Source of the DNA: Athripsodes cinereus
Lineage: Eukaryota; Arthropoda; Insecta; Trichoptera; Leptoceridae
Direction: 5' to 3'
Assembly (NCBI GenBank): GCA_947579605.1
Contig: OX388305.1
Span: forward strand, 37,647,542-37,711,541
Length of the DNA stretch: 64,000 nt
This document shows positions 41,294 through 64,000 of this stretch, in pieces. Numbering within the stretch: position 1 is the stretch's first letter; each line of letters opens with the position of its first letter. A model generated the notes under the pieces. That model did no database searches. It was not told where the DNA came from and was given only the letters and a program-made list of their open reading frames with translations. The translations under genes were made by a program, and so were the position numbers.

Positions 41294-42667
41294 TCAAAAC
41301 AACACGTACATCTTATGATTACTTAGTCTACATTTATCAGTAAAAGGTTTATTATTGCAATCTCTGCAGACAAATGGAACAGAATTTGCTATGTTTTTGA
41401 CGACTTTTGATGCATCACTCTTAATGACGACAATTTCTCTATTATCTTTAAGTTTATCTTCTCTTACAATGTTGCTGCTCTTTTCGGGAGTTGATGTGAT
41501 TGTTTTGGATATACTGGTGTCTTTAGTTTGTACAGTACCTATAACAAAATCATCTAAATATCCATCATCTTCTTCATCATTTTCACTATGACTATCTGCC
41601 GCTTCCTCCACAAAAGTATTTGCAAATACAATTGGTTTCTTCACAGGACCAGGAGCAGCAGCTACAACATGTCCTGACGTGCTGTTCTTTTCATGCGTCC
41701 GCAAATGAAGTAAGTAGTTGTTCTTTTGGACAAATTCTTTGTTACATGTGGCACATTTGTAAGGACGTATATTGTCATGTATCATTTTGTGCGTATTCAA
41801 GTTGCCTTTCTGGGTAAACTTCTTCCCACAAATATCGCACGTAAAGAATTTAAAATCTTCCGAGTGGATTCGTTGATGTACGGCCAAATTTGCACTGTGA
41901 TTGTACCCTTTACCGCAGGTGGGACATTCAAACATTTTGCTAGTGGCGTGTATCTTCTTATGTACGCTCAGTGTGGAGGGCTGAGTGAATGTACGTGGAC
42001 AGGAATCACATGCAAATCTCCTTTCATTAGTATGAGTAAGTTTGTGTATTTTCAGACTACTGGACTGTGTGTATTTCTTACCGCAGATATCACACTCGTA
42101 CGGCTTTACACCAGAATGGGTGGTTTTGTGTTTACGAAGATGATCAGCACGCTTGAATCCCCTACCACATTCATCACACTCAAATGCCCGGACTTCATCT
42201 GGATTGGAATTATCTACACTGGAATTATTATCACCGTTCACTGATTTACAACTAGCGCTATCATAAGAATCTTCATCCATTTTTGATGCGTCCGATGATA
42301 AATCATTAATGGATAAATTTCCAGAAGACAAGTCTCTAATGTTCCTTGAGAATTGTTCGGTAGAATCAGTCTTAGTGTTGCTTGTGACTTTAGTAATAGT
42401 TAATGAACATGAATCCATTCCTCCACTATTTGATTTCCTCGAGGTTTGTTCCGATGTGTCTGGCTTCCAGGCACCGGGAACTCTTGTTATAGTTAACGAG
42501 GATGGATCATTTACCACTTTAAATATGTTTGTGGTTGGTAAAGATTGTTTTATTTTGTTCATCATTTGCCTATCGTAGCCAGATATTATGGAGTTACTTC
42601 GAGAAGATGTGCTGTCTTGAGATTCAAGCGGAGATTCTTCGTAATACTGGCCATTTCTTCCCTCCAT
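41294..42667 (-). CDS. C2H2 zinc-finger protein, six complete fingers
   Basis: Probable nuclear DNA-binding regulator of 457 residues in one coding exon. Six classical fingers at residues 162-184, 190-212, 218-240, 246-268, 275-297 and 303-325 are joined by short linkers; the second follows a TGEKP-like linker (SGVKP). The N-terminal 160 residues are Ser/Asn-rich and acidic, and carry a twice-occurring SLTIT(R/K)V motif (residues 57-63, 88-94). Residues 331-430 are a disordered, acidic linker (SENDEEDDGY). A seventh, incomplete finger (432-451) keeps both cysteines and one histidine. ATG at 42667 follows AAAC and lies 10 bases after an AG (CAG|ATCTTATAAAAC), implying a 5' UTR exon upstream. 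Minus-strand AATAAA is at about 41146-41151. No KRAB, ZAD or BTB domain is visible. I do not recognise the orthologue. Confidence 0.85.
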   Translation of the reverse strand: MEGRNGQYYEESPLESQDSTSSRSNSIISGYDRQMMNKIKQSLPTTNIFKVVNDPSSLTITRVPGAWKPDTSEQTSRKSNSGGMDSCSLTITKVTSNTKTDSTEQFSRNIRDLSSGNLSINDLSSDASKMDEDSYDSASCKSVNGDNNSSVDNSNPDEVRAFECDECGRGFKRADHLRKHKTTHSGVKPYECDICGKKYTQSSSLKIHKLTHTNERRFACDSCPRTFTQPSTLSVHKKIHATSKMFECPTCGKGYNHSANLAVHQRIHSEDFKFFTCDICGKKFTQKGNLNTHKMIHDNIRPYKCATCNKEFVQKNNYLLHLRTHEKNSTSGHVVAAAPGPVKKPIVFANTFVEEAADSHSENDEEDDGYLDDFVIGTVQTKDTSISKTITSTPEKSSNIVREDKLKDNREIVVIKSDASKVVKNIANSVPFVCRDCNNKPFTDKCRLSNHKMYVLF

Positions 42668-42677
42668 GTTTTATAAG

Positions 42678-43639
42678 ATCTGAAATCATAAAAACATTTA
42701 GTACACCATCAAACGCTGACCTACATTAAATTAAATCAATGTTAAAAAAGAAAAATAGAGAAAATCAGAGTTTTAAAATGTTTAAGAAAAGCCCTATTAT
42801 TTAATATCATAGCATTATTCTTATAAGATGGGGTTATTAAACTTTTTTCAAGTTCAGCAGTTTTTTTACATATTTATAAACAAACAGTTAATTTACAAGT
42901 CAGCATTTCAACTAATGGATTATACAACCCCACTATGATTCAAATTTAAATCAATATTTAAATGCAGTTGAGACAAAGAAGACAATTACATGTATCACTC
43001 ACTGCCAGACCATATCACTAATGTGGAAATTATCAAAACAAAGATGAGATCCCTGGAATTTCATACCTATGTGGATTTCCTCCAATATACTTAAATACCT
43101 ACTTATTAACTAACTATAGTTCATTACACATTTCAAAATGTTGGCTGCCCTCATTTTAAGAAAGCCCATATTTTGTCATAGTGAAATTTATAGATGTTTT
43201 TAATTGTTACTCTAATGACGTCACCTTAGTCAATCAACCGTTGTAATTGCTTTTTACATCCAGAACGGTCCACACAATACTGTAAAATGGATTTTTGTAT
43301 GGATTCTTCCAATACATGTATTAGGAGCACATAAATATAACAAGAACTCTCACCATATTATAACCCCCTAACGGGACATTTACGACTGCAGCAGATCAAA
43401 GCTAAATTGCATTAAACACAAATTTAACCATACCTTGATTTACTAGAATGTATTAATTAAATCTCCATATGCGTAAAATATACTTTTCGTTCAATTTTTA
43501 CATTAATTCAAATCACAAAAAAAAATTATAGGACGCTGTATCGCCTTGTGTGTGACAGCCGTCTTGTTAATAAAAATAACCATAGATAACTCAATGTTGC
43601 CGAGCTTAAAAATACAAATAAAAGTCATTGATGGTGTGT
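42678..43639. other. Upstream region of the zinc-finger gene
   Basis: Should hold the 5' UTR exon and promoter, inferred from the AG just before 42677 on the minus strand. No TATA box or donor could be chosen with confidence. Confidence 0.3.
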
Positions 43640-44173
43640 TAAGGGTCGTTCACATTTGTTCACTTTCAGTGATCACTCCGGATGATCCTCCAAGATGAAC
43701 AGGTGTGAACGGGCGTTTCATCGATAGTGATACTGATCACTAGCGATGACGGAGGAAAGAGATTACCACTCGTCATAATTTTGATGAAAGGTTCTTTCAC
43801 TGAAACGACCATAAACAAATTTTATCTTATTATTTGTTTAATTCTCTATGAATTTGTATTGAATGTCAGAATCATGAACAAAATTATTATGCAGTAGAGA
43901 GCTATATTAATTTATTTAAGTGTTATTTTTCATTTTTGAATTTGTTTAATTATTTTTGTACGAAAATATGTTAAAATACATACAACATGACTAAGAGTCT
44001 TGACATGGCAGTGAAAGCATAAGATGAACAAGTGTGACCAGACGTGTTCATTTTCGATGAACAGCTTTGACCCTGACACTCTGGATGATCATCCAAAGTG
44101 AAGCAATGTGAATGCTACTTTGGAGGATCATCCGGAGTGATTACTGAAAGTGAACAAATGTGAACGACCCTTT
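43640..44173. mobile_element. TIR element, about 530 bp, GTTCACATTTGTTCAC ends
   Basis: The left end AAGGGTCGTTCACATTTGTT and its complement at 44150-44173 extend as inverted repeats through CACTCCGGATGATCCTCC. A short related fragment is at 46365-46470. It ends directly against the MITE at 44175. Confidence 0.7.
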
Positions 44174-44174
44174 A

Positions 44175-44374
44175 TAGACCATTAAAGGTCACGTGGTTTT
44201 GTCTATGGATTTGCTTTTGCTTGGAGGGCAAACAGTCAGATTGCGCAAATTATCCTTGTAGGATATTATGCCATAAGAGAAAAAAAAGAAAGTCAGACGA
44301 CAAAATAAACAAAAACGATACAGAGAGTTTTTTTTTTATTATTAGGTATTCTTTAGGCGTTCTTCCCAATATTG
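44175..44374. mobile_element. TAGACCATTAAAG MITE, truncated copy
   Basis: Same sequence as the first about 200 bp of 45407-45684; the TGACGTCA-bearing end is missing. Confidence 0.75.
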
Positions 44375-44501
44375 AGTGATTTTGCAATGCTGACAGTTGG
44401 AATGATAATACCTACATGAAAACGTTCTTCTTTGAAATAATTTACTATCTGAGATAGAATGTGTTATGGTTCTTTATCTCTTTTTCACGCATAGTTAGAA
44501 A

Positions 44502-44603
44502 TGCGCAGTTAGAAAGAGATACCACCTTTTTGTTTGTTTTGTTTTTGTTTTAGAACTGCGCAGTTAGAAAGAGATACCACCTTTTTGTTTGTTTTGTTTT
44601 TGT
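44502..44603. repeat. 55-bp tandem duplication (about 1.9 copies)
   Basis: TGCGCAGTTAGAAAGAGATA begins at 44502 and an equivalent copy at 44557, followed by an identical T/G-rich tract. Confidence 0.8.
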
Positions 44604-45247
44604 TCCGTTGTGTCCTCAGAGACCTAGAAGTCATAAAAGAGTTTGTTTACCTAGGCTCGCTTATAAATGACAGTGGTACATGTGAAAAAGAAATACGCAG
44701 AAGATTCCAGATGGCGTGCCATGGTGCCATGCCAGATGCCATGACAAACTTGGACAAGATATGGAAAAATAGAAACATAAGTCTGCCTACGAAAATCAGA
44801 CTGGTAAAGTCACTAGTCTTTTCCATATTCTTGTATGCAGCCGAAACCTGGACAATCAAATCTCGAGAACGTGCTAGAATAGATGCCTTCGAAATGTGGT
44901 GCTGGAGACGTCTACTGCGCATACCGTGGACAGCACATAGAACAAATTCGTTCATCCTCGAAGAACTGAACATCAGGGAACGGTTTTCCACCATATGCAT
45001 GCGCCGTGTCCTGCAGTACTTTGGGCACATCGCACGGAGAGGACCAGACAACCTGGAGAGACTTGTTTTGACTGGAAGTGTGGAGGGCAATAGAGCTAGG
45101 GGGCGCGCACCAATGAGATGGAGTGAGCAGGTGAAGGGGGCTACGGGGGGGACCTTGCATGAGGCGCTACGAAGAGCGGAGGATCGAAGTCGCTGGAAGC
45201 ATTTTGTGCACACCTATACAAATGATAGTCACGATTCTCAGCACTGA
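44534..45247 (+). mobile_element. RTE-like LINE: C-terminal part of the reverse-transcriptase frame
   Basis: An open frame of 237 codons; from about 44614 it reads as the region after the RT catalytic core: VIKEFVYLGSLINDSGTCEK, KIRLVKSLVFSIFLYAAETW, EMWCWRRLLRIPWTAHRTN, GRAPMRWSEQVKG and AEDRSRWKHF, then TGA. The catalytic YxDD lies upstream and is absent, so this is a 5'-truncated copy that remains open, hence young. It lies between two copies of the TAGACC MITE. The 188-codon antisense frame is its shadow. Confidence 0.75.
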
Positions 45248-45406
45248 GGAACCGACAACAAAGAAGTGTCCTCCAAACATTTTTCTGTGACAGATTTGCT
45301 GTGATCATAAATTTTAATACAAACCTCTTTGAGGGTAGGGGAGAATATGGGTGTTTTCGATGTTTTCAAGAAATAGGTTTTGTCTACTTTGAACATGATT
45401 TAAATA

Positions 45407-45684
45407 TAGACCATTAAAGGTCACGTGGTCTTGTCTATGGATTTGCTTTTGCTTGGGGGGCAAACAGTCAGATTGCGCAAATCATCCTTGTAGGAATTTA
45501 TGCCATAAGAGAAAAAAAAGAAAGTCAGACGACAAAATAATAACAAAATCGACACTGACAGTTTTTTTTGATTATTAGGTATTCTTTAGGCGTTCCACCT
45601 AATATTACACAGTAATCGTCTGTTGTGTTGGGATGCCTGATGCCCCTCAATGATTTTTCTGTGACGTCATCCTTTAATGGTCTA
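45407..45684. mobile_element. TAGACCATTAAAG MITE, full copy
   Basis: TAGACCATTAAAGG ends at both borders; the right end carries TGACGTCACAGAAAAATCAT in reverse. About the same length as the copy at 29301-29579. Confidence 0.85.
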
Positions 45685-45810
45685 AAACCTATTTATTCGG
45701 TATTTACCCGTTATAAAAATAAATCTACTTTTGATTAACGGTACAAAGGTTACATGTTGAAATTGGAAATTTGGCGAGGGGAGGATGGGGCGCCATAACG
45801 AGAATGTGAG

Positions 45811-45960
45811 GGCATATTAGCCTATCTTTACATACTTCTTTCGCTTCTTCCATGTTCTTGCAATTTCTCACACATGCACGCTGATTTTATGCACATCACA
45901 TAGTCATCTTTGAGATTTTGATAAACAAGCTCTTGGTCATCTTGAACATAGAGTATAATA
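45811..45960 (-). mobile_element. LINE 3'-end remnant
   Basis: A minus-strand similarity to the [26 protein letters not shown] tail (complement of CTTTACATACTTCTTTCGCT). Degenerate. Confidence 0.4.
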
Positions 45961-46724
45961 ATATTATAAATCTTGAATATCTCTGCGCTATCTCACACTC
46001 TCAGATATAATAATAAATATGTATATTATGCACTTATTCGTTCGCTTTTATCATCTTTTCTTCATTCGCTCAACATATCAAAACTTTTCTTCATTCATTC
46101 GCTCAACGTACTTTATCCACAATAATTATGTTCTCGCATTCACTCATTCTTCTAAAACCTTCATTCCTATCAAGCAACAATTTTCCAAGCATACTCCTCA
46201 GCGATCTCATCTTCGCAGCATTTATTCTATTTTCGTCGCTCTTCAACCACATTTAAGTTTCACTTGCATTAGTCCCACACTACACCAGTCATACCAGAAT
46301 GCTATTGAACATCAGCATTTTTTCATATCCAACTGATTACTACTGTTAACAAGTAAATCTTTCATCCTAGATGAAGCTTTGAAGCATTCGGCTTTGATCC
46401 TGACACTATGGATAATCATCGAAAATATCTAAAGTGAAACAATCTGATTGCTTCTTTCGTTTTCGAACATGTCGCTTTCTAATATAATAATTAAATTTCA
46501 AATTCCTATACCATTTTGAAAATCTGGCGACAGAAAAGATTAAAAAAAAGAATAGACCCTCACTTTTTAAAATCCCTCTAGAAAACTGATCTGAGACCTA
46601 AATACAAAAAGGTCCTCAATTGTTGAAATCCATATGGGAAATTAGCCCGAAGAAAGGTCATTACTTTTCGAAATCCAAAGGAAATTTTTCTAAAATTTAC
46701 GAACTTTTTCTCAAATCTACGTAC

Positions 46725-47068
46725 TAGTGATGTAACGAATGTTTGATTTTGGACGCGAATATTTTTTGCCGATATTCGCGAATGCGAATAGCGAATATTG
46801 ACTTGCTAAGATTTCTACAATATTGCACATTCTATAAAATTTCTACCCCCCCCCCCCCGTCACCGAATTTTCCAAATGGTATAGGAATTTAAAATATTTC
46901 AAAACTCCTCGGTTTTCTTAAAGAACATTTTCTTGCAGTACCTTTTTCTACAATGTACCAGGTAAGTATTCGGTAATTTTACCGAATAACCGATACTTTA
47001 TTACCGAAATAATATTCGCAAAACATCCGCATATTTTTTTGCGAATGCGAATATTCGGTACATCACTA
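46725..47068. mobile_element. hAT MITE, 344 bp, perfect 8-bp target duplication
   Basis: TAGTGATGTAACGAAT and its reverse (GTACATCACTA) at the ends, with clustered GCGAAT subterminal motifs. CTACGTAC flanks both sides (46717-46724, 47069-47076). A C-homopolymer run lies at about 46848-46859. Confidence 0.85.
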
Positions 47069-47607
47069 CTACGTACATACTTTTTTGTCTGTGTTACGTC
47101 CGTTTCAAAATCCGAGTTGGCAACATTCAACGTTGCCAGACGTATGGTAATTACCGTGATTGTACGGTAATTTCATGTAATTTCATTCCCCGTACGGTAA
47201 TAATTTTAACAAATTACCGTACGGCTAACATATTGACATAAACTTCATCGGTACAAATACCCGTTACATTGTAAAAAAAGGTAGGTACTCTGAGTACTAC
47301 TGAGAAAATATTCATTAAGAAAACCGAGGAGTTTTTGAAATAATATTCCAAATTCCTATACCATTTCACGACGACGACGACATTGGCGACGGGGGGGGGG
47401 GGGTAGAAATACCTGTTACATTTTGATATGGTACTGTTGTATTTCCGATGTGTACGGTATTTTTTTCACCGAAGTAGGGTAATTTTGGCAACACAATCTG
47501 GCAACCCTGTAGTATTGGTAAATCCAGTTCTTTCTCAGGAATCGGTACTTGAGACATCGTTCTTCAAAACAATTCGTTCTTAACATTCGTTCTCGTTCGT
47601 GGAATTT

Positions 47608-48115
47608 GTCACGCGATTTTCACCTTAGTCTCTTTGAAAATAAAGTATTTTAAAGGCCTTTTTCCCAAAAGACGACACGAAGATTTAAATCCTTAAATCT
47701 CGGTTGTGATATATGTCAGGCGATTTTAAACCTTAGTCTCTTTGAAAATAGAGTATTCTAATGGTATTTTTACCAAAACAACTTCACAAAGATTTAAATC
47801 TTTGAATCATGTTTGTTACATTTGACACGCGATATAAAACCTTAATTCCTTTGAAAATAGAATACTCCAATGGCGTTTTTTCCAAAATAATAACACGTAG
47901 ATTTAAATTCAAGAATCTCGTTCTCAACGTTTGACACGCAATATGAAACCTTAGTATCTTTGAAAATAGAGTATCTTAAGGTTTTTTTTCCAAAAAAAAC
48001 ACACACACGAAGATTTAAATCTCGTTCGTGTTTATTTGCCACGCGATGTTAAACCTTAGTTTCTTTGAAAATATAGTACTTTAATGTAATTTTTCCCAAA
48101 AGAACGAAAAAGACC
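47608..48115. repeat. 107-bp tandem array, five copies, upstream of beta-tubulin
   Basis: Units recognisable by ACGCGAT...CCTTAGT.TCTTTGAAAATA.AGTA start near 47611, 47718, 47827, 47936 and 48041. They are diverged from each other but keep a period of 105-109 bp. The array ends about 290 bp before the beta-tubulin ATG. Confidence 0.85.
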
Positions 48116-48402
48116 GAACAGATTTGGCATTGAGGATTTAGTTCTTCGAGTTAAGTTGAAGAACGAATACATAAGAACGAATAGTCAGATTCTGAACAAT
48201 ACTACAACCCTGGCAACATTGATTATTTTATTCTACTCTATTCTATTCTGTTAACTTAACCGGGTTACGAAACGTGGCGAAAAGTTAACTCCGCATTAAC
48301 CTCAAATAAATCAGTTTAATTTTGAATTAAGCGTGGGTACGCGTTTAGATAAATAATAAACTTAATTATATCAAGTAAATTACGTTAAAATAATTTATCA
48401 AA
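48116..48402 (+). promoter_or_regulatory. Probable beta-tubulin promoter / 5' UTR
   Basis: The interval between the tandem array and the start codon. TCAGT at 48311-48315 fits the arthropod initiator; no TATA box at the matching distance is seen. Assignment rests on position. Confidence 0.3.
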
Positions 48403-63526
<15,124 letters not shown>

Positions 63527-64000
63527 GTAAACTATAGAAAAAACAATTATTAACTTAAATGTGAGGGATTCACATGCAAAGTCACAAAGATTCATTTTTC
63601 ACAAATAATAACAATGAATACAGAAATGTTTATTGGCTACACTGTAGTTTAATTGATGGAATAAAAATCTGCCTCCATACTTGAGTAAATGAATTTTACG
63701 AAACTGGTTTAAATATTTAAAACACTTCACGTATAAATAAAAATTTGCTATTTTCTCAGTTTCCGTGTTCTAGAATTATTATTATAGTGTTGTTATCAGA
63801 CAGGCAGCTAAGCTGATATGTCTGATCTCAACACTACTGTCACAATAACAATCATCAGGCCCAACAAAATTATCACAACTTTAATGAATCATACAAATTT
63901 TTGAAGGAGTTCAAATTTAAAGATTCAAACAGTTCAGGTGGCAAACTATTCCAATGATTAACTACCCTGTTAAATAAACAGTACTTCAACGGATTTCGCT
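63527..64000. other. beta-tubulin intron, start of the next intron
   Basis: Begins with the donor GTAAAC at 63527. The remaining exon(s) are not reached; a LINE-like 3' piece (CAAACTATTCCAATGATTAA) runs to the right edge. Confidence 0.5.

Noticed and set aside
44647..45213. 188-codon antisense frame
   Set aside because: Exact shadow of the RTE-like reverse-transcriptase tail on the other strand; no domain of its own.
46019..46336. 105-codon plus-strand frame
   Set aside because: T/C-rich with repeated TTCATTCGCTCAAC phrases; the composition explains the openness and no domain is seen.

Overview
This is an AT-rich, intron-rich, heavily transposon-littered stretch of insect nuclear DNA. The protein genes read as insect orthologues: CYFIP/Sra-1, an SLC25A42-type mitochondrial carrier, a C2H2 zinc-finger factor and a beta-tubulin. 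Many LINE 3' ends encode the [19 protein letters not shown] C-terminus that I associate with moths and butterflies, so Lepidoptera is my best guess. That assignment is inference; nothing in the window is decisive.

Layout. 466-6435 (+): the last ten coding exons of CYFIP, entering from outside the left edge. 6436-17600: gene-free, with hAT, pogo-like, fold-back and other MITE-like elements, a perfect palindrome and a 37-bp minisatellite. 17678-26166 (-): a complete seven-exon SLC25A42-like gene (358 aa). 26200-41200: gene-free and repeat-dense, with two recent hAT copies that have perfect 8-bp target duplications, an inverted pair of 420-bp MITEs, a fold-back element carrying a nested MITE, LINE 3' ends and a hAT transposase remnant. 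41294-42667 (-): a six-finger C2H2 protein. 43640-48115: more MITEs, an RTE-like LINE tail and a 107-bp tandem array. 48403 to beyond 63526 (+): the first seven coding exons (292 aa) of a beta-tubulin. Its fourth intron is 9.8 kb and holds one LINE nested inside another, plus a compact 128-aa reading frame bounded by inverted repeats.

Each spliced model keeps one open frame through all its exons, and the exon lengths sum exactly to whole codons (543, 359 and 292 codons). This is the main support for the exon borders. The four genes have no evident shared pathway: actin regulation (WAVE complex), mitochondrial CoA/nucleotide transport, transcription, and microtubules.

The most interesting unexplained object is at 60686-61721. 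A 128-aa basic protein of unknown family sits between 36-bp inverted repeats that match at 35 of 36 positions. Further copies of their core motif lie inside, all pointing toward the reading frame. It ends 32 bp before a beta-tubulin exon. Other items worth checking are a candidate poison exon in CYFIP, a tandem array just upstream of the beta-tubulin start, and an almost intact LINE inside a dead one.
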